A program made the translations under genes and the position numbers. The notes beneath the pieces are model-generated. The model was not told where the DNA came from and searched no databases. It saw only the letters and a program-made list of their open reading frames with translations. A DNA stretch of 64,000 bases from Chrysoperla carnea (lineage: Eukaryota > Arthropoda > Insecta > Neuroptera > Chrysopidae), in contig NC_058337.1 of assembly GCF_905475395.1 (NCBI RefSeq), forward strand, positions 138,577,172 to 138,641,171, in the 5' to 3' direction. Positions 54,770-63,494 of this stretch are shown piece by piece; the stretch's first letter is position 1, and each line of letters begins with the position of its first letter.

Positions 54770-55352
54770 GTAGTTAAGTGGGATAGGGTTAACACCCTCG
54801 CCTTTAGGCGAACACTTTAGTATAATCTATTTAATAGGTTACTAGAGGAAGAGATGGAATATAGGAGAGGGTCTCATAGCCTGTATGATTTAAAGTATCA
54901 TATAGTGTTTTGTACAAAGTACAGGTATAGAGTTTTAACTGGGCAAATAGCAAGTAGAGCAAGGGAAGTAATTCAGGAAATATGTGCAGCTAATTACATA
55001 GATATAATTAGTGGCAGCATAAGTCCTGATCATGTTCATATATTAGTATCAGTTCCACCGAGTATCTCAATATCTAAGGTGTTACAATATATTAAAGGAA
55101 AGAGTAGTCGTAAATTGCTACAGGAATTTGAACTACTTCGTAAGCGATATTGGGGTCAACATCTTTGGGCTAGAGGGTATTTTGTTGTTACAGTTGGTAA
55201 TGTGAATTCAGAAGCAGTACAGAAGTATATAGAGCAACAAGAAGAATATCATAAAAAAGATGATTTTAGAATATCAGAGTTTTAGCGTTTACGCTTTTAA
55301 TCTGCTTTGCAAGCGTAAACCAAACTACCGGCTTTAGACGGTAGTAATTGAT
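54770..55352 (+). mobile_element. IS200 type 1, copy 7 (intact, 583 bp)
   Basis: Left flank TTTAT, standard ends. It separates the HTH-like gene from the Rpn gene at 55415. Confidence 0.93.
54854..55285 (+). CDS. tnpA: IS200 type 1 TnpA, Y1 HUH transposase
   Basis: 143 residues identical in all motifs to the consensus of the copies here (PDHVHILVS, GQHLWARGYF, QKYIEQQEEY). The best-preserved copy and a candidate source of the others. Confidence 0.93.
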   Translation: MEYRRGSHSLYDLKYHIVFCTKYRYRVLTGQIASRAREVIQEICAANYIDIISGSISPDHVHILVSVPPSISISKVLQYIKGKSSRKLLQEFELLRKRYWGQHLWARGYFVVTVGNVNSEAVQKYIEQQEEYHKKDDFRISEF

Positions 55353-55414
55353 AACTTACTTATCTTCTATTTTGTGCTATAATATAATGCACATATAAAT
55401 ATTGGTAGTTAATC

Positions 55415-56332
55415 ATGGCAGTTTCAAAGTTCCTCGGTCCTAAAAATGATGTCGCCTTCAAGAAAATCTTTGGTTCTGAAAAGCACAAAGACATTCTTAT
55501 TCACTTTATTAATGATATCATGGAATTTAAAGATGATGAACAAATAAAGGATGTTACTTTCCTAAGTCCTGTCCAAGACCCTGATATTGCTTATAAAAAA
55601 CAATCTCTTGTTGATGTTCTATGTAAAGCTCAAAATGGCACACAAGTCATTGTAGAAATGCAAGTCTCCCCTTCTAAAGGCTTTGTTGAGAAAAGAGCTC
55701 AATATTATGCCGCCAAAGCTTATTCACGACAACTATCCCAAGGACAAAAACAAGACGGGCTCTATGCTAACCTTAAGGAAGTCATCTTTATTGCTATTAG
55801 TGATTATATTATCTTCCCTGATAAAGCTGATTATCTCTCTCATCATTTCATCCTTGATAAAGTTACTTTAGAACATGACTTAAAGGATTTCTCTTTTAGC
55901 TTTATTGAACTACCTAAATTTAATATAGATAAAATTGAAGACTTAAAAACTATTACCGAAAACTGGTGCTATTTTTTTAAATATGCTGCTAACACAAGTT
56001 AAGCTGACCTGCAGAAAATAATAGGTAGCGATCTTGTAGTAGGGCGTGCTTATGAAGCATTAAATCAGTTTAACTGGAATGAAGCAGAACTCCTTGCTTA
56101 TGAGCAGGAAATTAAACGCATCATGGATAACAAATCTGTCGAAGATTTCATGATTGAATCCGCTGAAGCTAGAGGCGAAGCTAGAGGTATGCAGATTGGA
56201 AAAGCTGAAGGTGAATATAATAAATCAATAGAAGTGACAAAAAATATGCTTGCAGCTGACTCTGATCCTGATTTTATTTCCAAGGTTACTGGTTTATCTA
56301 TCACTGAAATCAACAAACTAAGAAATGAGTAG
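55415..56332 (+). pseudogene. Rpn-family PD-(D/E)XK_2 protein, copy 2, nonsense
   Basis: A frame of 305 codons with one TAA at 56000-56002. N-terminal FLGPKNDVAFKKIFG and HKDILIHFIND, LVDVLCKAQNGTQVIVEMQVS (D...ExQ catalytic pattern), KRAQYYAAKAYS. The tail EARGEARGMQIGKAEGE and DFISKVTGLSITEINKLRNE is shared with copies 1, 3 and 4 although the N-terminal domain is a different subfamily. The ProQ-like gene follows within 10 bases. Confidence 0.88.
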
Positions 56333-56341
56333 TAAAACGCT

Positions 56342-56846
56342 TTGCAAACTGCAAGATCTACATTGAAGCTTAAAATGCCGCTGCAAACTATTTTACCTCA
56401 AAGTAGTGGTCATAGATAAGCGTGCATTACAGCAAAAAACGGCTAATACTAAACCTACTAAAAATGCTTGCAACAATAAAGCCGCAAAAGCACAAATATT
56501 AGCACAAGAGCAACAAGAAGCTTTAAAAGCTAAACTTGCACGATGGAAAAAAGAATACAAACAAGTTTTAAAACTACTACAAACAAAATACCCTCTATGC
56601 TTCTCTATCCCGGCAAAACTACTTGCCATAGGCATTCACAAGGAAATTATAGATGCAGAAAAAGATAATTTCTCAAACCAACAAATTCGCAGATTTTTTA
56701 AAAGATATTGCTCTGATAAAAGATACAAAAAACTATTGATCGAAGGGAAACAAGGCTTTAACCTAGATGGGACGAAGGTTTCTTTAGTAACTAAAGAAGA
56801 AGTACCACCAAAAACTGACAAATTCTTTAAACATAAAAAGTCATAA
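56342..56846 (+). pseudogene. ProQ/FinO-domain protein, copy 2
   Basis: TTG at 56342 stands where the paralogue has ATG (QTARSTLKLKMPLQTILP), followed by a frame loss near 56400. The second frame (from about 56406) has the Lys/Ala-rich linker and the domain LLQTKYPLCFSIPAKLLAIGI, NQQIRRFFKRYCSDKRYKKLL, GTKVSLVTKEEVPPKTDKF. RNA-binding residues (Arg/Lys and Tyr) are kept. Confidence 0.85.
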
Positions 56847-56935
56847 TAATCTTATCTTTACAGATATTCTTGTGGAAAAGGAGCTCTGCTCCTTTCCATT
56901 TATATTTTATTATAAATAATTATAGGAACTAAAAT

Positions 56936-57118
56936 ATGCAATGCCAACGCTCATATGATAGCACTGTCATTAAAAAACAAAATATAGATACAAAAACAGA
57001 GAACAATATTACCTACAATTATAAGAGAAGACGTGAAGAATTAAATGCAATAGTAGGACGTCATATAGAAAGGCAAAAGCAAAGAGCAACACAGAAAAAA
57101 AATTCTGTAGCTGTCTAA
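56936..57118 (+). CDS. Small basic protein of the cassette, copy 2
   Basis: 60 residues, open. MQCQRSYDSTVIKKQNIDTK, then ITYNYKRRREELNAIVGRHIERQKQR. An ATG preceded by AGGAACTAAA. 89 bases after the ProQ-like gene on the same strand, so likely the third gene of the unit. From 57119 to 57249 no gene is seen. Confidence 0.65.
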   Translation: MQCQRSYDSTVIKKQNIDTKTENNITYNYKRRREELNAIVGRHIERQKQRATQKKNSVAV

Positions 57119-57249
57119 AAACGAACGTTTTAGGACATATCTAATTCTAATGTCCAAAAATTAGATTAATGCACTTTTGGATAGTTATATTATTTAGGAC
57201 ATCCTTTTTGGTACTATTTAGATTACAATAGCTTTTGACCAAAAACGAT

Positions 57250-57279
57250 AGTTAGTATATTTTATTAAAAATATACTAA
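57250..57279. promoter_or_regulatory. Perfect inverted repeat
   Basis: GTTAGTATATTTT and its complement around a short ATTAA centre, 20 bases before the next small gene. Operator or terminator candidate. Confidence 0.45.
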
Positions 57280-57298
57280 CTTCCTAAATTCTCAAAAA

Positions 57299-57443
57299 AT
57301 GAAATCACAGTATCAGAACTTCCAGAAACACTTAAATAGAAATTATAGTAATCAAGATGCTACTGTGATGCAAACGCAAGCAGTACCATTAACGGAAGAA
57401 GACTGTAGGATTTGTTACAAAAAAAGAAGAGAAGAATTAAATT
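57299..57443 (+). pseudogene. Small cassette protein, copy 3, truncated
   Basis: ATG 57299 frame with QNFQKHLNRNYSNQDATVMQT and CRICYKKRREELN, aligning with the KRREELN block of the other small proteins. It is cut by the palindrome that follows; a stop lies a few codons inside it. Confidence 0.5.
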
Positions 57444-57444
57444 G

Positions 57445-57523
57445 TAAAACTCTACACTTGATCTGACAGCTCTTTTGCTGCTTAATCAATCACTGTCTGT
57501 CAGATCAAGTGTAGAGTTTTACA
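57445..57523. repeat. 79-bp hairpin element
   Basis: GTAAAACTCTACACTTGATC followed by TGACAG pairs exactly with the right arm ending GATCAAGTGTAGAGTTTTAC; 27-base loop. It replaces the end of the small gene and abuts the end of an Rpn gene on the other strand. Confidence 0.8.
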
Positions 57524-57525
57524 AG

Positions 57526-58581
57526 TTAGGATTGAGATTTTAGAAGTTTGTTAATCTCTGAGATAGAAAGCCCTGTAATACGCGATACTTCAGGGATAGA
57601 GTAATTATTAGTCAGCATATTTTTAGCTACTTCTATCGTTCTTTCGTGTTTTCCCTCATTTCTACCAATCTGCACGCCTTCATTTCTACCAATCTGCACG
57701 CCTTCATTTCTACCAATCTGCATACCTTGTTGGATACCTTTTTCTATTCCCTGTTGTTCCCAGTGGTGAGCAAGACTAGTCATAAGTTTTTCTCCAAGTT
57801 CAGTACTTAAGCGGCTTTTGAGCATTTTCTCAAGTTCTATTTTATCATCTTTTTCTATTTTAATCAATGTATAGGTTCAAATTAGCTCTAGATAATCAAT
57901 ACCGATATTCATTTGTGCAATTTGAGGCAATAGATCAGCTATTTCATACCATCTTTTTAGTAAATCTCTCTCATGTATATGCTTCATAAAAAACTGCAAA
58001 ACCCCTGCCCAAGTTTTTTTCTTTAGCTCTGCGTCAGGAATATCATGAACATTAATAAGCTTATGGTCTTTATTCTAAATATCTTGCACTAACTGTTTAT
58101 TTTTAAATAAGTCCCAGAAGTTTCTAGGGGCGTTATAGTGTTTTACTCCATTGTAGAACACTAGTGGTTATACAAAGGGAAAATGTTTACAATTCGGGTT
58201 TAAAGTTAAATGTCTTCCTATAATATCCATCATGTATTGAAAGAGCCTAAAAGCCATGAAGTGATCAGGAGTACTTTGATGCTCCAGAAGAATCCATAAA
58301 TAACCACTCTCATCATTAAACTTAGCAGAAAATAGAATATCAGATAAAGAGTTCTTAAGATCGGCTTCAACAAAGCTTTCCTTTTCCATTTTAAGAGTAT
58401 GGGAGGAAAACATAGCCTTAATCTCTTTGGGTAGATGCATTTCAAAGAACTCTTTAGCTACTATTGGATTTTCAAAAGCTTTGCGAATAAATGTATCATG
58501 CCTTGGACGCTCGGAAGAACCATCATTGCAAGTAGCACTTGAATCTACTGCCTTACTGCTACTAATATCTTTTTCATTCAT
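57526..58581 (-). pseudogene. Rpn-family protein, copy 4, three nonsense codons
   Basis: The same frame from 58581 to 57526 with stops near 58166, 58077 and 57881 and no frameshift. N-terminal RPRHDTFIRKAFENPIVAKEFFEMHLP, LSDILFSAKF, WILLEHQST; C-terminal with GMQIGRNEGVQIGRNEG tandem repeats and ISEINKLLKSQ. Close paralogue of copy 1. Loss by substitutions only. Confidence 0.88.
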
Positions 58582-58589
58582 TACTTTGG

Positions 58590-58800
58590 TACTATTTCAT
58601 TGCTAACAGTTTTTGAAACGTCTGTACTATTTTAGCTTTTTTAACAAACTTAGGTTTGTTTATTATAGATGGTATTTCTGTTTTAGTCACTAGCGTTGCT
58701 GGTGACCCATCAAGGTTGTGCCTTTGAGTTCTTATTAAACCCTACATATTTTATGAAAAGGTAAATGTTCGTGTATTAGGCTTACTAAATGCTGAGCAGA
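58590..58800 (-). pseudogene. ProQ-like C-terminal remnant
   Basis: HNLDGSPATLVTKTEIP followed by a Lys-rich tail matches the ends of the ProQ-like paralogues; upstream of LDG the frame has two stops and is cut by the IS5 end at 58803. It directly precedes the Rpn copy 4 start. Confidence 0.65.
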
Positions 58801-58802
58801 AC

Positions 58803-59403
58803 GGCTTTGTTGCATAAATAAGATTTGTAGAGAAAGAGTGGTGATAATCTGGTAAGATGTCCTGAATTAAAAATAATCCTGATTATATGAGATCTCGGAA
58901 GAAAGCCCCTTTTAGTAAATCACGCAAGTATTCTAAATATAAAATAACGCATTGGTCAGAATATAATAATTTTTTACGCAATAGGGGTCGCATAGATTTT
59001 ATGATTGCCAGTGATTTGGCGATTGGCTGGTATGCTGATTACAGAGAGGAAATGAAACGAGGAAGACCTAGACGCTATAGTGATCACGCTATATTACAGT
59101 GTTTGAAGATCAGATGCTTATTCGGTCTTAAGTTACGCCAAACTCAAGGCTTTATAAACTGACGCTTTGAAATATCGGGTTTATCTATTAGATGTCCAGA
59201 CTATACAACATTAAGTAAGCGTATGAAGTCATTAGATCTTAGGTATTTACATGGAAATCACGATAAAGAATTTAGTTGTATTTCAATGGATAGTACAGGG
59301 ATACAAGCCTACACAGGGAACGAATGGCTAGAAAATAAGCATGGTGAGCAATATAAGCGTCGCATATGGAAAAAGCTACATATCGTTATAGAAGATCAAG
59401 GTA
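58803..59403 (+). mobile_element. IS903-like (IS5 family) fragment
   Basis: Left end GGCTTTGTTGCATAAATAAG resembles the IS903-type inverted repeat. Transposase from 58887: ITHWSEYNNFLRNRGRIDFMI, a TGA at 59160-59162, then LSIRCPDYTTLSKR, CISMDSTGIQAYTGNEWLENK (first Asp), KRRIWKKLHIVIED. It is cut by IS630 at 59404, so the rest of the DDE core is missing. Confidence 0.85.
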
Positions 59404-59804
59404 TAGCAAGAATCATTAAGGTACTGACAAAATGAAAGTATCATGTTATACTAAGCAATTATTAATAAATATATAAAGAGATATGGCACGAGCATATGCA
59501 ATAGAACTAAGACTAAGAGTTATAAAAGCTGTAGAAGCAGGGATACGAATAAGTAAGGTAAGTAAATTATTTAATGTAAGTCGTGATACTATATATCAAT
59601 GGAAAAAATTAAAGGATAAGCAAGGTACTTTAGAGGCAGCGACTGGTTATCAGAGAGGTCATAGTCATAAGATCAAAGATTCAGAATCTTTTAAAGAATT
59701 TTTCAAAGCTAATATGAGTAAAACATCAAAGGATTTAGCAAAGCAATGGGGCAATATTTCATCTGTAACTATTTTAAGACAAATCAGAAAGCTTGGTTAT
59801 AGCT
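59404..59804 (+). mobile_element. IS630 (type B) 5' fragment
   Basis: TA then TAGCAAGAATCATTAAGGTA as in the copy at 37656. The transposase N-terminus (59483 on: MARAYAIELRLRVIKAVEAG, ISKVSKLFNVSRDTIYQWKK, AKQWGNISSVTILRQIRKL) is open here; Trp replaces the stop seen in the other copy. It is ended by IS200 at 59805. Confidence 0.9.
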
Positions 59805-60387
59805 ATCAATTACTACCGTCTAAAGCCGGTAGTTTGGTTTACGCTTGCAAAGCAGATTAAAAGCGTAAACGCTAAAACTCTGATATTCTAAAATCATCTT
59901 TTTTATGATATTCTTCTTGTTTCTCTATATACTTCTGTACTGCTTCTGAATTCACATTACCAACTGTAACAACAAAATACCCTCTAGCCCAAAGATGTTG
60001 ACCCCAATATCGCTTACGAAGTAGTTCAAATTCCTGTAGCAATTTACGACTACTCTTTCCTTTAATATATTGTAACACCTTAGATATTGAGATACTCGGT
60101 GGAACTGATACAAATATATGAACATGATCAGGACTTATGCTGCCACTAATTATATCTATGTAATTAGCTGCACATATTTCCTGAATTACTTCCCTTGCTC
60201 TACTTGCTATTTGCCCAGTTAAAACTCTATACCTGTACTTTGTACAAAACACTATATGATACTTTAAATCATACAGGCTATGAGACCATCTCCTATATTC
60301 CATCTCTTCCTCTAGTAACCTATTAGATAGATTATACTAAAGTGTTCGCCTAAAGGCGAGGGTGTCAACCCTATCCCACTTTACTAC
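59805..60387 (-). mobile_element. IS200 type 1, copy 8 (583 bp)
   Basis: Full length with standard ends; the left flank reads TTTTT instead of TTTAT. The two flanks are not the two parts of one gene, so recombination has exchanged a side. Confidence 0.92.
59872..60303 (-). CDS. tnpA: IS200 type 1 TnpA, Y1 HUH transposase
   Basis: 143 residues, open. Small changes (RRWSHS, HIFVS, EKQEEY) do not touch the HUH His pair (HVH) or the catalytic Tyr. Possibly active. Confidence 0.92.
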   Translation of the reverse strand: MEYRRWSHSLYDLKYHIVFCTKYRYRVLTGQIASRAREVIQEICAANYIDIISGSISPDHVHIFVSVPPSISISKVLQYIKGKSSRKLLQEFELLRKRYWGQHLWARGYFVVTVGNVNSEAVQKYIEKQEEYHKKDDFRISEF

Positions 60388-60388
60388 A

Positions 60389-60530
60389 AAAATTTGATAT
60401 ACCTGAACCGAATAATACATCTATTTTTATAGATTTTTTGTATAATCCAAACAGTAGCGAGTTTGTTAGTGCTAGAATAATAGATGGTGAGAAATTATAC
60501 GATGAATACAAAAAAACGCCAGTCTCGTAT
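60389..60530 (+). pseudogene. Unidentified gene fragment
   Basis: An open stretch from the IS200 end: KFDIPEPNNTSIFIDFLYNP, then SARIIDGEKLYDEYKKT and a stop. C-terminal piece of a rickettsial protein of unknown family. 60531-60590 shows nothing. Confidence 0.35.
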
Positions 60531-60577
60531 TAATATAACGTGACTTTGGTATTCACAAAGGTGCTGAATATAGCTTA

Positions 60578-60959
60578 ATGTCCCCCTACGGGGATAAAAA
60601 ATCCCTTGCCTTCAGGCGAAGGGAAGATAGAATGAAGTTGCTTTAGCAACGAATTTATAAAAAGACAATGAGAAGTTATAGAAAGAATAGTCATAGCCAG
60701 TATATGATTTAAAAGTACATATTATATGGATACCAAAGTATAGAAAAAGAGCATTGGTAGGGCAAGTAGCTGAGAGAGTCAGGGATGTATTAAGACAAAT
60801 TTGCATGGAACATATATTATTGCAAGAATTTGCTCATTTAAGGAAACAATTTTGGGGTAATCATTTTTGGGCTAGAGGATATATGGCAGTAAGTTCCGGT
60901 AATATTACTGACGAAATGATACAGCAGTATATTGATGAACAAGAAAGTGAACCAGTAAA
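60578..60959 (+). mobile_element. tnpA: IS200 type 3 fragment, internal deletion
   Basis: Left-end hairpins (CCCCCTACGGGG; CTTGCCTTCAGGCGAAGGG) and tnpA from 60668: RSYRKNSHSQY, RKRALVGQVAERVRDVLRQICMEH, then directly QEFAHLRKQFWGNHFWARGYM and QQYIDEQ (Tyr). About 50 codons with the HUH motif are missing, plus one frame break near 60710. A third IS200 lineage. Confidence 0.82.
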
Positions 60960-61150
60960 ATGTATTTATAGAAAGATTTTGGCGTTCATTAAAACAAGAA
61001 AAAATATATTTAATGGTTTTAAATACTGTCAAGGAGGCAAAAAATGCTATAACTGATTACATAAATTTTTATAATAGAAAAAGAATGCACCAATCACTGG
61101 AATATCTCACTCCGGAACAGGTGTATTTTACGAAAATTATTGAGTAACAT
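60960..61150 (+). pseudogene. IS3-family transposase C-terminal fragment
   Basis: A frame with IERFWRSLKQEKIYL (catalytic Glu) and INFYNRKRMHQSLEYLTPEQVY, the ending of IS3 OrfB. A different IS3 lineage from that at 18608. Fused to the IS200 remnant. Confidence 0.85.
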
Positions 61151-61197
61151 TATAACGCAAATATTTTTAGTCTAGACAAATTGGGTCACTATACTAT

Positions 61198-61431
61198 GTA
61201 TTAGTTGACATTTGCCCTTCCATTTTTTTTATCTATATTTTTAATACGTTATTTTTATTAAATGTAAGATCAAATGTCCAGGCTGTTGAAAAAGTATTTT
61301 TATACCTAATCCCTGCTATGTAATAACTTAATTTTGCTAAATAAATACATATTAGTATAAACCAAGAGTTTATATTTTGTAATATATTTAAATTATTTTA
61401 GACTTTTTCAACAGCCCGTGTCAACTAATAC
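61198..61431. repeat. Nested inverted repeats (MITE-like)
   Basis: Outer arms GTATTAGTTGACA / TGTCAACTAATAC; inner element 61281-61416 with GGCTGTTGAAAAAGT / ACTTTTTCAACAGCC ends. AT-rich, no frame. Confidence 0.75.
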
Positions 61432-61615
61432 ATTTAGACACCCACAGAATTTTCTCCTGTGTTGTTTTCTGCTTTTGCCTTTCTATATGACGTCCTACTA
61501 TTTCATATAATTCTTCACGTCTTCTCTTATAATTGTAGATAATATTGTTTGCTGTTTTTGTATTTATATTTTGTTTTTTGATGACAGTATTATCATATGA
61601 GTGTTGGCATTGCAT
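61421..61615 (-). CDS. Small basic protein of the cassette, copy 4
   Basis: 64 residues. MQCQHSYDNTVIKKQNINTK, YNYKRRREELYEIVGRHIERQKQK, with the end altered by the repeat at 61198-61431. It lies 90 bases downstream of the ProQ-like gene on the same strand, as in the other cassettes. Confidence 0.65.
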   Translation of the reverse strand: MQCQHSYDNTVIKKQNINTKTANNIIYNYKRRREELYEIVGRHIERQKQKTTQEKILWVSKCIS

Positions 61616-61704
61616 GTTTTAGTTCCTATAATTATTTATAATAAAATATAAATGGAAAGGAGCAGAGCTCATTTTCCAAAAGAATATCTGTAAAGATCAG
61701 AAAT

Positions 61705-62373
61705 TTAAGATTTTTTAGATTTAAAGGATTTATCAGTTTTTGGTGGCACTTCTTCTTTAGTTACTAAACTAGCAGGAGTTCCATCTAGGTTAAAGCGTTG
61801 TTTCCCTTCGATCAATAGTTTTTTGTATCTTTTATCAGAGCAATATCTTTTAAAGAATCTGCGAATTTTTTGGTTTGAAAAGTGCTCTTTTTCTGCATCT
61901 ATAATTTCTTTATGAGTACCTATGGCAAGTGGTTTTGCTTTCACTGCGAAACATAGAGGGTATTTTGTTTGCAGTAATTTTAAGATTTGTTTGCATTCCT
62001 CTTTCCATCTTGCAAGTTTAGCTTTAAGAGCTTCTTGTTGCTCTTGTGCTAATATTTGTGCTTTAGCGGCTTTATTGTTGCAAGCATTAGGCTTGAGTTC
62101 TTTAGTATTAGCCGTTTTTTGCTGTAATGCACGCTTATCTATGACCACTACTTGCTTTTGTGGTAGTTGAGGTAAAATAGTTTGCAGCGGCATTTTAAGC
62201 TTCAATAGACTTCTTTCGAAACTAATGATTTGGAACTAAAACAATATTTAGCAACTATTAGATTTATCCTAAAGACAGATCTTTTTATCTATGTTACTCA
62301 GATTTTAAGCTCATATTTTGATCTTAAATCTTAGTTTCGAAAGAAGTCTAATGTAGATCTTGCAGTTTGCATA
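61705..62373 (-). pseudogene. ProQ/FinO-domain protein, copy 3, 5' end split by a MITE
   Basis: The open part from 62205 (MKLKMPLQTILPQLPQKQVVVIDKRA) has the ProQ domain LLQTKYPLCFAVKAKPLAIGT, NQKIRRFFKRYCSDKRYKKLL, KQRFNLDGTPASLVTKEEVP and a basic tail. The original first codons (MQTAR) are at 62352-62373, separated by the 143-bp element 62207-62349. Translation might still start at the internal ATG 62205, so the domain may be made. Confidence 0.85.
62207..62349. mobile_element. 143-bp MITE with AAT duplication
   Basis: AGACTTCTTTCGAAACTAA at one end and its exact complement at the other; flanked by AAT on both sides. No frame inside. Confidence 0.82.
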
Positions 62374-62381
62374 GCGTTTTA

Positions 62382-62765
62382 CTATTCATTTCTTAGTTTG
62401 TTGATTTCAGTGATAGATAAACCAGTAACCTTGGAAATAAAGTCAGAATCAGAGCCGGCAGCAAGCATATTTTTTGCTACTTCATATTTTTCCTCATTTC
62501 TACCAATCTGCATGCCTTCGGCTCTACCAATCTGCATGCCTTGAGCAATACCTTCATCAATATATTTATCAGCAATAGTTCTCATAAGTTCCTCTTGATC
62601 TGCTTTATTTAAGTGTTTTGCTATGATCTAAGCTAGCTCTACTTATTTTTCTTCAGATACCTTAGCATCACTATACCACAATAACCACTTAATGTAAATG
62701 TAGCCATTTTCTTTATCTATTTCAATACTACTTTCAAACTTCTCAAGTAAGCTTTGCCAAAGATG
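62382..62765 (-). pseudogene. Rpn-family protein C-terminal part, copy 3
   Basis: Frame with FESSIEIDKENGYIYIKWLLWYSD, two stops (about 62645 and 62628), then RTIADKYIDEGIAQGMQIG and the shared tail DFISKVTGLSITEINKLRNE ending at 62382. The N-terminal nuclease domain is cut off by the IS21 end. It precedes ProQ copy 3 on the same strand. Confidence 0.8.
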
Positions 62766-62834
62766 TCATTGTCAAATAAAAAGGAACCACTAAATTACGT
62801 GAAAAAGGGACCACTTTATTTAAAATTTTTTATG
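62766..62834 (-). repeat. IS21 right end
   Basis: Two repeats of AAAGGaACCAC/AAAGGGACCAC type (62779-62811), matching the inverted form of the left end at 29118. Confidence 0.7.
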
Positions 62835-63494
62835 TCATATTACCTCCAGATTTATAGTTATTAATACGATACTTTTACCTGTGATGTTTAGTATATGTGC
62901 ATGATGTACTACTCGATCAATAATTGCATGAGTTAAGAACTCATCAGCAAATATTTCATTCCATCTTTCAAAATCCTTGTTTGTGGTGATAATGGTTGAT
63001 TTATTTTCATATCGTTTAGCAATAATATTAAAAAAATCATCTACTGAATGTTTGGATAATTGCTTAAAACCTAACTCATCAAGAATTAATAAGTCAAATG
63101 ATAAGAGTAATTTAACTTTTTTGTGATAGCTATTATCTGCTCTTGCAATATGTAAATTATAAAGCATATCCGAGACCGTAGTAAAATATACAGAGTATTC
63201 TCGTGTTAAAGCTTTTAATGCTAATCCAATAGCAAGATGAGTTTTGCCAGTTCCAGAATTACCTATGAATATGACATTACTCTTAGTATTGACATAATCA
63301 CAAGTAGATAAATCACTTATTACTTTGGTATCAACACTTGGTTGGAATTGAAAATCAAAGTCTTCTAAATTTTTAGTGACTGGTAATTTAGCAGCATTTT
63401 TACGACGACGGTAATTATTATCCTTACGGTGAGAGTTTTCATCTTCACATAATAGTGAGAGAAATTCTTTAAATCCTAGTTTATTATTTTGAGC
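62835..63494 (-). pseudogene. istB: IS21 IstB ATPase, 5'-truncated
   Basis: An open frame from the IS200 end through LGFKEFLSLLCEDE, Walker A FIGNSGTGKTHLAIGLALKA, Walker B DLLILDELGFKQL, and sensor ITTNKDFERW, to the stop at 62835. About 217 of 250 residues remain with no internal stop. A different lineage from istB at 18047. Its IstA could be the one at 29245 (same end repeats). Confidence 0.9.

Noticed and set aside
53450-62590. CRISPR array or tandem repeat array
   Set aside because: The repeated QIGRNEG codons are short in-frame repeats in Rpn tails, with no spacers.
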